In this document: in pieces, positions 46,004 through 54,872 of the stretch
Position numbering within the stretch: position 1 is the first letter of the stretch
How the letters are laid out: each line of letters opens with the position of its first letter
Notes under the pieces: model-generated
The model's database searches: none
What the model was told of the DNA's origin: nothing
Seen by the model: only the letters and a program-made list of their open reading frames with translations
Origin: Paenibacillus farraposensis
GTDB lineage: Bacteria > Bacillota > Bacilli > Paenibacillales > Paenibacillaceae
Direction of reading: 5' to 3'
Length of the DNA: 64,000 bases
NCBI RefSeq assembly: GCF_020736845.1
Contig: NZ_JAFFQR010000087.1
Coordinates: forward strand, 18,530-82,529
Position numbers and translations under genes: made by a program

Positions 46004-47338
46004 TCAGGGCGCCGTTTCCCTGAAAGTAGCGTCTGCCCGTTCAGAGTCTGTAGCGATCGTTTCCAGACGTAGTTGACCGTCGATCTGCCGCAGATAGCGG
46101 CTAGGGTAATTGAACGAAGCGTATGAGGCCCAAGACGAATTCGCCAGACCGCTCACCTGCTTGAAGGTTGCATCGTGTCTGAACGTGGAGCTGCCGTCGT
46201 CCTTCTCCAGCCGGATGGCATAATCATAATGCCTGAGATAATAGCCCGGATAGTTGACTGACTCCAACGAAATGGATGAAGCATCCGCCAGCCCCGGCAC
46301 GATTCGGAATCTGGAATCCTCGATTGGAATGACATTGGCGTCAAGACGAGCCTTATAGTCATAATGGCGAATATAGCTGCCCTGCGCACTGTAGGATTCG
46401 ATCCTGTGTACATCCCCCGGCTGCCCGGTCTCCTTCAATACAGTCATATGACGAACCAGCCCCGTAAGTCCCGGTATTTCCTGCTTAGCGCTCCAGGTCT
46501 GGAAGCCGTCAAAGGACTCGCTGTAATAATATTTTTGGGAGGCATAGGCATCAAAATAGATTCTCCAAGCCCCGTTATCCAGCTGAACCAGGGCAGGCCC
46601 TTCAGCCCAGGAGCCCCATCCGGCCCAGTCGCCTGTTCCCTTGAAGGTATAAGGTCCTGTCAATGAAGGAGCCGTAGCATACTCGATGTATTTGGTGGTC
46701 TCATTTTTCGTGAAGGCATGATAGGTCGGGCCTGTCTTGACGATAAAGGTATCAATGTAGTTCGGTGCGATACCTTGCAGCACTACAGGCGCAGACCAGG
46801 AAGCAGAGGACAATTGGTTATCGGAGGCGGTGATGGCATAGGACTTGAAATGTTCATAATTGCCTGGAGATAAGGATACGACGATGTTCACACTGCCGTC
46901 GCTGTCCTTGAACCATTCCGGCGCCCAGGTGTGAGCAATTGTAAACGGTGCGGACAAAGAAATATTGCGGACAAACGTCCAGTTGACCTTGTCGGGACTT
47001 GAAGCTACTCCGATGGTGCTGCCTGACCAATTCGTGGTGTATACCACATAATACAAGCCATCCGTATGCTTCATGATGCTGGGATCGCGGATCAGGTCTG
47101 CGGGAGGTGCATAGGCCGGGCCCTTCAGCAGTCCGAAGTGGGTTGCATCATAGGATTGGTACATATACAGATTGGACTCGCTCGTATTCGTAAATGCCGA
47201 GATGGTATAGACGCTGGTGTCCGCCTTGGCTGCATGTGGAAAAGCAAGACTGAATACGAGCAGTAATCCGAGCAAGAGGATCATTCCCGGCCTATGGCCA
47301 CCGGATAATCCTGTGCCCTGCTTCTTTGTTCCAAGCAT
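46004..47338 (-). CDS. Secreted GH43-family glycosidase with CBM42 (AbfB) domain
   Basis: About 444 aa. Signal peptide (MILLLGLLLVFSLAFPHAAKA). Five-blade GH43 propeller: RDPSIMKHTDGLYYVVYTTN carries a general-base Asp; WAPEWFKDSDG follows and E of WAEGPALV is the likely general acid. The C-terminal AbfB domain has three repeats with YIRHYDY, YLRHYDY and YLRQIDG, which bind arabinofuranose side chains. The start at 47338 is chosen because GAAGGAG is 8 bases upstream; the longer ORF from 47389 lacks a site. Probably an arabinofuranosidase or exo-galactanase acting with the GH30 enzyme. Confidence 0.87.
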   Translation of the reverse strand: MLGTKKQGTGLSGGHRPGMILLLGLLLVFSLAFPHAAKADTSVYTISAFTNTSESNLYMYQSYDATHFGLLKGPAYAPPADLIRDPSIMKHTDGLYYVVYTTNWSGSTIGVASSPDKVNWTFVRNISLSAPFTIAHTWAPEWFKDSDGSVNIVVSLSPGNYEHFKSYAITASDNQLSSASWSAPVVLQGIAPNYIDTFIVKTGPTYHAFTKNETTKYIEYATAPSLTGPYTFKGTGDWAGWGSWAEGPALVQLDNGAWRIYFDAYASQKYYYSESFDGFQTWSAKQEIPGLTGLVRHMTVLKETGQPGDVHRIESYSAQGSYIRHYDYKARLDANVIPIEDSRFRIVPGLADASSISLESVNYPGYYLRHYDYAIRLEKDDGSSTFRHDATFKQVSGLANSSWASYASFNYPSRYLRQIDGQLRLETIATDSERADATFRETAP

Positions 47339-47605
47339 AGGGTCAGCTCCTTCTCCAAAAGTGTGTAGCAGGAATACTGTCATTCCCATTGCACTTTCTG
47401 ATCAACGCTGCACGAAGCATCACCCCTTTCACTGAACCTGAGTATCCGAGAAGTGAAGCAATACAGTCTATTTTATGTAAGCGATTTCAATAAATTCCTT
47501 AAGCCGCCCGCTTCGGGCATATCGCCAGCATCAGCTGCCCAAGAGACTGAGATCAGGCGAGGGCAGCGTAACGAAAGCAACAGCACGAAGCGAGTACGAC
47601 GAAGA

Positions 47606-47743
47606 CTATTGTCCTTGACAGTTTCCACAAGTAGAAAGCTGATCTAAATACGCTCCATCACGATGATAGTTACTTTCCGAATTAGGGTAATCAGCCCCAC
47701 GATGACTGCATTTGCTCAGTTTCACACGATAACGTTTATACAT
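47606..47743 (-). CDS. Small Cys-containing protein of unknown function (45 aa)
   Basis: ATG at 47743 preceded by AAGGGAAGGCTGTC, a good ribosome site. The peptide MYKRYRVKLSKCSHRG starts basic and ends STCGNCQGQ, with three cysteines. The frame is open further upstream to 47830 (a 74-aa version). It could be a small zinc-binding protein or a peptide product; no modification or export genes are adjacent. No family recognised. Confidence 0.4.
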   Translation of the reverse strand: MYKRYRVKLSKCSHRGADYPNSESNYHRDGAYLDQLSTCGNCQGQ

Positions 47744-47857
47744 GACAGCCTTCCCTTTCTTTCCTAAGTCCAACTGATCAATTCCATTTCCAAATTCAAT
47801 TTCATTAGATTGATGGACCATGATCATCATCTCATTTCATTAGTTATAGATTGAAAA

Positions 47858-48055
47858 TCAACTAGGATTAATAAATAAGCATATCTGTACCATTTCGTTG
47901 AAGTGGTTGATGTCCTTGTTGGTTACCTTACAAATTGGTGTTCCCTTACTATTCAGGCGGGGTGTCATAGTCCTCGAAAAATATTGGCATCCAGTCTCTT
48001 CGTCAACCCTGATTCTCTCTCTATCGCTAACCCCGGCACCGCTTGTCTCTTTCAT
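47858..48055 (-). pseudogene. DUF6440-like small protein, probably broken
   Basis: The 65-codon frame has RIRVDEETGCQYF, then TMTPRLNSKGTPIC, close to the DUF6440 pattern (R..VD.eTGv.Y....gg.TPLLd.dGkP). The C-terminal 25 residues look unrelated, and the central GG is missing, suggesting small deletions. Function of the family is unknown. Confidence 0.45.
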
Positions 48056-48127
48056 TGGATTGGCAATAGATTAATCTACATCAGAAATATTAAAACAAAG
48101 TTTGTGCAGGAAATTCGTAATTATACG

Positions 48128-48475
48128 ATGACCTATAGAAACAGATTGCAGATTGATGCCACCAGCTTCGTACCTGATGTTTTAGAAAGAAATAAGTTCT
48201 GTGATGATTTGGTTCAGTATTTGACAAATTATCAGAAGTTAGGACATGAGGTTGCAGAATTGATTGGTAACGAGGCATATAAGAATGGTTTCGAGAAGAA
48301 CAAAGGATTCTCTTATCAGTATGATAGATTCAAGGATATGCTTGAATTTACACAGGATATATATTTTAATGCTCCAAATATCAGTCCTACAGCAGAATTT
48401 GTTGCTTGTCTTAACCAAGCGATACAGAATTGTGTTAAGGATTTTGTAGATGCTAACTGTATCGTAGTTTATTAG
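48128..48475 (+). CDS. Unrecognised 115-aa protein, likely mobile-element derived
   Basis: The ATG at 48128 begins MTYRNRLQID; the frame extends upstream to 47903 through non-protein-like sequence. The acidic helical protein contains LTNYQKLGHEVAELIG and FTQDIYFNAPNISPTAEF. No ribosome site is clear. It is followed by a recombinase remnant, so it probably belongs to an integrated element. Confidence 0.4.
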   Translation: MTYRNRLQIDATSFVPDVLERNKFCDDLVQYLTNYQKLGHEVAELIGNEAYKNGFEKNKGFSYQYDRFKDMLEFTQDIYFNAPNISPTAEFVACLNQAIQNCVKDFVDANCIVVY

Positions 48476-48533
48476 TTTATACTTTTAAAGATAGGGTCAG
48501 AAACCGCATTCTGTGTAAACTCAAAAATAGCAT

Positions 48534-48700
48534 AAGATAGAGCAGAATTTATTTGGGGCTGGAAAACCGGAATACGGATTCCCGCCTTGGCTGCATATTC
48601 GTCGGAACTGGCCGACATCTTAAGGACGGACGTCACCGTATACGAGGGCAGGTTCGCCGTGGAATTCAAGTCCGGCGTGACCGTAGATGTAGAAACATAA
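48534..48700 (+). pseudogene. C-terminal remnant of a serine recombinase
   Basis: The frame reads AAYSSELADILRTDVTVYEG then RFAVEFKSGVTVDVET and stops at TAA 48698. Large serine recombinases often end with this strand pattern (L...I.V...g.i.v.F..G). Markedly GC-rich codons (GCC, GGC, ACG, GTC) contrast with the AT-rich surroundings, indicating a foreign source. No catalytic domain remains. Confidence 0.5.
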
Positions 48701-48707
48701 CGGAAAA

Positions 48708-48890
48708 ACAAGTACTGACTTGAAAGAGACCATTGATTTTCTTGAACAGTGTTCTGATGACGAAATCAATATGATTTATGATGAGTTGTTCGCCGTGATC
48801 GATGCCTTTTCAAAGAATGGTGAGGGAGTGTTTATCGATTTTCATAGAGAATGCATAATAAACCCGACCAGGTGTGGAAATTCAAGATGA
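48708..48890 (+). pseudogene. Gene fragment without a start
   Basis: Open frame STDLKETIDFLEQCSDDEIN followed by MIYDELFAVIDAFSKNGEG, ending at TGA 48888. Protein-like but unrecognised, and directly fused to the recombinase remnant in another frame. Confidence 0.3.
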
Positions 48891-48936
48891 AATCGATGGT
48901 ATTATTCTATCTTTGAAGGAATACGAGAAAAAATCA

Positions 48937-48981
48937 ACAGGTCATTTAATGGTATTTCCCACCACCAAGTGACCTGTTTTT
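48937..48981 (+). terminator. Rho-independent terminator
   Basis: ACAGGTCA and TGACCTGT pair around a 25-base loop and are followed by TTTTTAT. Confidence 0.75.
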
Positions 48982-48987
48982 ATATGT

Positions 48988-49260
48988 ATGTCGGCTGTAC
49001 CCCGAAAGGGCCTGAATGAATTTGAAAGGATCATACAACGAATCCAGTTGCTAAGCATAGAGCTTTTGAGTCGTATGGGAGAACCGAAAGACTCCATTTC
49101 TTCTTTTGCCTTGGAACAGGAAACATGGGCGGCTAATAAGTATTCAAAACTGCTGCGTGAACATCTTAGCAATTGTGAAACTAATTACGAGCAATCTCTC
49201 TCGCTCTCGGAAGCCATTATCTTGCTAAATACTTTTAATGAAGTCGGGCATCCTAACTAG
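48988..49260 (+). CDS. Unrecognised 90-aa helical protein
   Basis: ATG at 48988 directly after the terminator stem, with no ribosome site, so the start or the gene itself is doubtful. The sequence is protein-like and helical (FERIIQRIQLLSIELLSRMG, LSLSEAIILLNTFNEVG). No family recognised. A 30-codon frame follows at 49305. Confidence 0.35.
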   Translation: MSAVPRKGLNEFERIIQRIQLLSIELLSRMGEPKDSISSFALEQETWAANKYSKLLREHLSNCETNYEQSLSLSEAIILLNTFNEVGHPN

Positions 49261-49304
49261 GTGAAGGCGCAAATACCCCCCAGTATGCACAGGAGATGAG
49301 TAAA

Positions 49305-49397
49305 ATGGCTCGTAAGGAAGTGAACAGAATTCGCGCTTTTCTACGTAAAATGCACGTTAGCGATGGAAAAGGCTCTCCTGTACGAAGGGCAGCATGA
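49305..49397 (+). CDS. Possible 30-aa basic peptide
   Basis: MARKEVNRIRAFLRKMH... with AGGAGATG 8 bases upstream of the ATG, a better ribosome site than its neighbours have. Ends SPVRRAA. It may be the start of a truncated longer gene. No family recognised. Confidence 0.3.
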   Translation: MARKEVNRIRAFLRKMHVSDGKGSPVRRAA

Positions 49398-49879
49398 ACG
49401 AGCTAACACTGGAACTGATATGCTAAGCCATTCATTTATAGTTATGAATCTGCGCTTGAATTTGCTTTAGTACGTGTTATACGTAAAGGTAATAAATAAA
49501 CTTTTGCCGTATTTTGTACATATGTCTAACTAACAACACCACCAGACCGTGTTGTTGAATATCTGAATCTTTTTTGCAAAAAAGCTGAGGTCCCCATGTA
49601 ATACGATACTAACCGCCAAGTTACGCAGTCGTTCATAAAATTCAGGATATTGCAGAATCCGACCACTATCCTTACATTTACCACCCGCTGCCGAGTCCCG
49701 CTCGTGCTGTTGTGTATACCCGCCTAAGCCAAGATGGCACCCAGTAAACTATGTAGAGCAATCTTATGAATATAATTAAACTTAAATTATGCGTAAGCAT
49801 TAACATCAATTTTTACCGTACATTCCTTGGAATTGCCCGGTTATTACCTTCTTTTTGAGGCTTATTTATTGAGCTTCTA
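49398..49879. other. Mobile-element debris, no gene supported
   Basis: Contains the second copy of the 20-bp sequence (49509-49528) and, 3 bases later, the hairpin AACAACAC/GTGTTGTT (49532-49556). On the - strand a 45-codon open stretch (about 49560-49700) reads KCKDSGRILQYPEFYERLRN but has no start and no recognisable family. Confidence 0.5.
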
Positions 49880-52420
49880 TTATTTTATTGGGCAAATTGG
49901 ATTAACTTTGTCACAATCATAGATTGGTAGATTAAGCTCTCCTAGAAACTTTGACCTTCCGCAAGGCTTATCCTGAACTGCCTTGGGAAATGTGACATAC
50001 AATTTCTTTTGGGCTCTAGTCACCGCAACATACATTAAACGCCGCTCTTCTTCCTCGGTAGTGGGTGGCTCCGCTTTCTCTCTGCAAGACTGAACATCCA
50101 CATCCTTAAGTTCTACGGCATGGCTTGAAGGTAACCCTCCATCATTACAGCCAATGACAAACACATTCTCAAAGGCTAACCCCTTACTGCCATGAATCGT
50201 CAAGAAATACAAGGCATTGTACTTTTCGTCATGGTACTTCTCGAGGTTATCCTTCATCTCATCTTTTCGTTTCTGCATTCTCTCATAAAATCCAAGTAAT
50301 TCAATCCAAGTATTGTATTTTTCAAGTTCTTTAAGAATCCAGTTCTTTTCCTCATCAGTTACGTTATCTTTAACTCTTGGAGAATTTAAAAAGTACTCTG
50401 CGACTGTCTTCATATTAACTGGTTTACCCTGCTTCAGGTCAGCCAAAAGGAACATATACTGTTTTAAAGGGAGCGTATCTTTATTTCTCGTCTTGCTAAC
50501 CACTAATGTCAAAGCTTCATCAATTACATCGGAGAAAGTTGCTACATCCAGATTTTCAAACCATTGTTCTATGGCATTCTTGCTCACGAAGTAATGACCC
50601 AATGCATTAATCAAAACAGACCTCCACAATTGAAGTTTGTTACCCCGCGTTACCACTAACTCCTGCCACATCTTATAAACATTGTGAAAATCCTGAATAG
50701 AAAAGATACCCATGACATCATCCATTTTTTCTATAACGTATGGAACCCCTCTAATATCTAGAGCTTGGAACATACTCTGAAGCTGTCTTCTCGATCTATA
50801 CAGCACAGTAGATACCGTGTAGTTAATTGATTCGACCTTACCTTCCAGCGTAAATGGCTCTAGTTGACCGATCTCCTGGGCTCTTGTCAGAATCCAATGA
50901 GCTTCTTCTTTGGTGTCCGAACAACCAACAATAATCGCTTCTCCATCTTCTTTATGAAATGCTTCCATCGACTTCTTTATTCGATCATGCTTGTTCTCAG
51001 AGATAACCCAATTACCTGCATCTACGATCTTTTGCTTTGATCTGTAGTTCCTCATCAATCTTATCTCATGAGTGTGGTAAGTCTCAGGGAAATTTTTAAT
51101 GTAGCTTGGATCAGATCCCCTGAATGCGTAGATAGATTGGTCATCATCACCCACTATGATCAATTTAGAAGCACTTGTTGGGGGACAAATAAGCTTGACA
51201 GTCTCCATTTGCAGGGGATTGATATCTTGAAACTCATCAATGAAAATGTAGTCGTACCTGTTTTGAACGAAATCTCTTGCTTCTGGATATTGGAACAGGG
51301 CATCATATAAGTTAATTAGGAAATCGTCATATACCACGATCTCATCTTCTTTCCTTATCTGATTCAACTCAGTTAACATTAAATTGAACCGGACGCTAAC
51401 AGGTGCATCTTCCTTATCATCAATAACACTGTCAAAATGCTTCTCGATATAATCAGTCATTTGGTCTATCGAGAACCCCATATTAGTCCAAAAACTTATA
51501 CGTCCAAAAATAGTCTTATCATTGTGCTTATCAAACTTAAATAATCTGTATTTATTAATCAGCTTATGTAGTTCTCTTTTATACTCAGATTCACCCTCAT
51601 CAGCATTTCCACCTTGAATACCGATTGATGAATAAGCTGGGTTCTGCTTCTTCAGTTGATTAAACAAACTCATAAAAGCACCGTGAAAGGTGCTGACGTT
51701 GACATTCGACTTCTTAACCCCCAAAAACTTGTTTACCCGCTCCTCCATTTCCCTTCGTGCCTTTTTTGTAAAGGTCATCATACAGATGCGGCTAGGGTTA
51801 ACGTTCTTCATTTGAATTAAATATACGACTTTAGCGCATATAGTTTCTGTTTTTCCACTGCCTGCTCCAGCAATGATCTGTAGGTGTTTCTCCATATCAT
51901 ATCGAATTGCTTCTACTTGATTATCGTTGAAGCGGTTCCCCTTGATTTTCTCAATCGCTTCAAAGAAGTTACAATCCCAATCCGTAGCTTTCACAGAGTA
52001 GCCTGACTGAGAGGACTCTAATACCCGGCCAAACCTGTTCTCATAAAATGAAAGTTCATGCTCCAAAGTTTTGAGTTTACTTTTAACTTCTTTTCTTTCC
52101 TCTTGAAGAATTGCAACCTCATTTTTTAAATCAGTATTATTAGACAATAACACCGAATACACTTCGCTTAGCTTCTCCAGTTCCTGCGTTTTATTATGGT
52201 ACGCCTGACTTAGCTTTTTATAGTTTTCTTCAAGTTGGCTATATCTCTTTTTCAAACTATTGATTTGATTATTCGCCGCGGTGCGTTCTTCAAAAGCCTT
52301 GTTAAGTTCAGTTCGGATTTTATTACGTTCAAGATCCAACTGCTTAAGTTGTTCTGAAAGATGATCTATTTGACCCAATAATTTATCTTTTCCTGTTATT
52401 CTATCTATCAAACTGTTCAA
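49880..52420 (-). CDS. UvrD/Rep-family (SF1) helicase with N-terminal coiled coil
   Basis: About 846 aa. Residues 20-140 (numbered from the upstream ATG) are a long charged coiled coil. Helicase motifs: FNDNQVEAIR (Q motif), AGAGSGKTET (Walker A, 191-200), MMTFTKKARREMEER (Ia), FIDEFQDINPLQ (Walker B), IVGDDDQSIYAFRGSDP (III), RNYRSKQKIVDAG (IV), TIHGSKGLAFENVFVIG (V) and RRLMYVAVTRAQKKLYV (VI), all intact. An ATP-dependent 3'-5' DNA helicase, probably in repair or phage defence. TTG at 52420 has CGGAGGG 10 bases upstream and is preferred to ATG 52441, which has no site. No nuclease domain is visible. Confidence 0.9.
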   Translation of the reverse strand: MNSLIDRITGKDKLLGQIDHLSEQLKQLDLERNKIRTELNKAFEERTAANNQINSLKKRYSQLEENYKKLSQAYHNKTQELEKLSEVYSVLLSNNTDLKNEVAILQEERKEVKSKLKTLEHELSFYENRFGRVLESSQSGYSVKATDWDCNFFEAIEKIKGNRFNDNQVEAIRYDMEKHLQIIAGAGSGKTETICAKVVYLIQMKNVNPSRICMMTFTKKARREMEERVNKFLGVKKSNVNVSTFHGAFMSLFNQLKKQNPAYSSIGIQGGNADEGESEYKRELHKLINKYRLFKFDKHNDKTIFGRISFWTNMGFSIDQMTDYIEKHFDSVIDDKEDAPVSVRFNLMLTELNQIRKEDEIVVYDDFLINLYDALFQYPEARDFVQNRYDYIFIDEFQDINPLQMETVKLICPPTSASKLIIVGDDDQSIYAFRGSDPSYIKNFPETYHTHEIRLMRNYRSKQKIVDAGNWVISENKHDRIKKSMEAFHKEDGEAIIVGCSDTKEEAHWILTRAQEIGQLEPFTLEGKVESINYTVSTVLYRSRRQLQSMFQALDIRGVPYVIEKMDDVMGIFSIQDFHNVYKMWQELVVTRGNKLQLWRSVLINALGHYFVSKNAIEQWFENLDVATFSDVIDEALTLVVSKTRNKDTLPLKQYMFLLADLKQGKPVNMKTVAEYFLNSPRVKDNVTDEEKNWILKELEKYNTWIELLGFYERMQKRKDEMKDNLEKYHDEKYNALYFLTIHGSKGLAFENVFVIGCNDGGLPSSHAVELKDVDVQSCREKAEPPTTEEEERRLMYVAVTRAQKKLYVTFPKAVQDKPCGRSKFLGELNLPIYDCDKVNPICPIK

Positions 52421-52441
52421 TTTATTAGTTCCCTCCGTCAT

Positions 52442-52923
52442 GCATACTAACCATATTATACCACTGCTTTGTTAAAGCGGAAATCAAATACCCAGATTAT
52501 CTAAGGTGCTTATATACCCCTTCAATAAAAATACAATGAACAGTAGATAGACTCAAGTAAGGATGAGTTTTATTCACTTTTCTTTCCTGAAAATTGTTCA
52601 ATGTTAATTTAAACAGGTCACTTCTCTAGTAGGTTTTGGTTCTCTGTACCATATGCCAGCACATCCTTCAAGAATGCTTCTTGCAATCAGCTATGTTTCT
52701 ATCCCTCAGCATGAGCAACTATCTCTGATAATTTCTGAAGATGGGCAATCGCTTAACTAAGAGAATATTTACTATTAGCTGACTGGTTTGGCTATGCCGT
52801 ACAACCGACCCGAATGTACCATTGAAACGAAATAGCAAACAGGTCCACCACACCAACGTCACGGGTGAGCCATTTGTCTTTGTGGTGACGGAGGACGCAG
52901 CTTCGCATTTACCATGCCAATGT
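52442..52923. other. Gene-free stretch with coding debris
   Basis: No gene supported. The - strand near 52640-52760 has AIAHLQKLSEIVAHAEG and LQEAFLKDVLAYGTENQ in one frame separated by stops; the + strand near 52822-52920 has TGEPFVFVVTEDAASHL. Both look like decayed coding DNA. Confidence 0.4.
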
Positions 52924-53940
52924 TTAATGGGGGCGATTAAGCATGGCTATCTCGGGATTCTCAAAACGCTCGAAGTAGGCGAGTGTCGAAACTCGGCCAG
53001 ATTCAATTAAATCATCCTTTTCCTTATCCGTAATACCAAAGTTAGTCGATGAAGTATTGTTGGTATTAATCAAATACACGGTGCGATCAGAATCAAGATC
53101 CTGTAAACTAACATTCTGTTGAAAATCTAATATTGTGCCGATTAAATTTTTGGTGAATGCATACACATTTTCGATTTCATGTCTTTTGGGAGTTAGCCCC
53201 ATCAGGATATCCCGCTGCAATTTGCTTTCAATTCTGAATCCTAAAGTTTCTGTGTTATAAACGAAAGGATTCGCGGCATTTTCCAATTGATATTCTGTGT
53301 ACATCTTAGTGACGATCCCATTCTTGTTATTATGCAAATAGCTTTGTCTATCGAATAACTTTATGGGATAATTCAATAGCACACCTCCGTCCACATAAGT
53401 ATCGCTATCGAATTCAACCGCCTCGAAGAATAACGGGATGGACATCGAGATGCGAACTGCATCCGCTATACGCATATCGCTGTATTTCTCATGAGAAAAG
53501 ACATTAGAGAAGTGGGTATTGATGTTAGTACCAACTATATAGAGGTCTTTAAATGGTTTCTCTTCTTTAAGCCTCTGGAGGTCGCCAAATGTAGTATCCG
53601 GGCTGCTGGTTTTGCGGTTGATTCTCTCTTCCAGCCACTCTAACATGGCTTTGCCTTTATGCCATCCATATTTATTAAAGAATCTGGTGGTATCCCGGAT
53701 GACTCCCCAGTCGTCATCGGTAAACTTCTTCAGATCCAGCGCTTTAAGCTCCTGCATAATTTCATAAGCCGAATAATTGAGACTAATAAGCATAGCCACA
53801 ATTGATCCAGCCGATGTACCTCCTACCCTGGTGATGCTTGGCAATATATTCTTCTGACGTAATATCTCAACGACCCCTACGTAAGCGCACCCTAATACGC
53901 CTCCACCCTCAAACACCAGGTTTTTAAAATGATACGTCAC
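52924..53940 (-). CDS. Patatin-like phospholipase
   Basis: About 338 aa. Oxyanion loop LVFEGGGVLGCAYVG at the N-terminus, nucleophile elbow GGTSAGS (GxSxG) at about residue 41 and the catalytic Asp in YVDGGVLLNYP. It hydrolyses acyl bonds in membrane phospholipids. The GTG at 53940 has GGAGGAAAG upstream and gives a start immediately before the patatin domain, so the longer ORF from 54021 is rejected. Patatin effectors occur in CBASS (CapV), but no cyclase is adjacent here. A remnant ORF precedes it on the same strand. Confidence 0.88.
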   Translation of the reverse strand: MTYHFKNLVFEGGGVLGCAYVGVVEILRQKNILPSITRVGGTSAGSIVAMLISLNYSAYEIMQELKALDLKKFTDDDWGVIRDTTRFFNKYGWHKGKAMLEWLEERINRKTSSPDTTFGDLQRLKEEKPFKDLYIVGTNINTHFSNVFSHEKYSDMRIADAVRISMSIPLFFEAVEFDSDTYVDGGVLLNYPIKLFDRQSYLHNNKNGIVTKMYTEYQLENAANPFVYNTETLGFRIESKLQRDILMGLTPKRHEIENVYAFTKNLIGTILDFQQNVSLQDLDSDRTVYLINTNNTSSTNFGITDKEKDDLIESGRVSTLAYFERFENPEIAMLNRPH

Positions 53941-54013
53941 AATCTTTCCTCCATTCGCTAGATGAACTGAATAAAAAGGTGGCGATGAGGCCAACTTACA
54001 GATGGATGATGCT

Positions 54014-54150
54014 TTAGACAAGCGCTTCCTCCAGTACCTCGGGTTCCACCATCTGCGCAGCAGTATTTTCAGTAAATATGGTCTCTACCCTTCTTTGGAA
54101 GTAGTTATCGGCGTGTTCGTATGGTGAATCATGTAGCCTTCAATTCTGTC
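54014..54150 (-). pseudogene. C-terminal fragment of an unrecognised gene
   Basis: The - strand frame reads LHDSPYEHADNYFQRRVETI then AAQMVEPEVLEEALV and ends at TAA 54014-54016. No start is visible. It may be the remains of a gene formerly in an operon with the patatin gene. Confidence 0.35.
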
Positions 54151-54872
54151 AAAAACATTTGATGGAATCAAATCTTCTCATCTTAAATTAATTCTCTTGT
54201 GATCTCGCCCAGTTGCTGTGCCGTTGACTCCCCATTTTCGGGGGTTCGTTGCATATAAGTTATTCCCTTCAATGTCTGTAATATAAACAACCACACTTCC
54301 GTGAAATCAAATCCATTTTCTACTCGTCGAGATATCAGTCAGACCATCAACTTCTTCATATCGGTGTCCATCCTGCGGTGATCTCCAAGTTCAGTATGCT
54401 ATGATACTGGAAAATCGGGCATTTTTAATCTCTCCTAATTTTAATTTCGGATTTATAATTTACTTGATGTAAATTTTTATACAGATGTTGATGGAAATAG
54501 ACAACACCGTGCAACTGAGTCCCGGGTACAGCCGATCGATCACCTCCTGTGCATAACTGAAAGAAAAACAATGAGTATGAGCGGAAGATTTTCCTGTAAC
54601 TGGCCACCGGAAACGTGCCTGTGCGCACGCAAATGGACATCATGACATGCGTAGTTCTGCATTCTCCTGTTCACAAGAACTGAATTTGAGATTCAGCCAT
54701 TTGTAATAGCTGGAATTAACGTAGAGTGTCTAAAAAATGGATACATATGTTTACTTATAAAATGGAAGTATAAAATATGTACCTAGAAATCTTCATATTT
54801 CATTTGCTTCAAAGGTAAAGGGAGATTTTTATGTAAATTGATGGATAAAATTAAAAAGGAGATAGTTGAAAA
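54151..54872. other. Gene-free stretch upstream of the sedolisin gene
   Basis: A short - strand protein-like run (TDIEGNNLYATNPRKWGVNG, about 54200-54290) in broken frames; otherwise nothing supported. The last 100 bases are very AT-rich and should hold the sedolisin promoter. Confidence 0.45.

Noticed and set aside
52822..53010. + strand ORF overlapping the patatin gene end
   Set aside because: No start signal, and half of it is antisense to the patatin gene; the first part is decayed sequence at best.
52924..53940. CapV-type CBASS effector
   Set aside because: Patatin fold fits, but no CD-NTase or CBASS ancillary gene is adjacent, so the system assignment is not supported.
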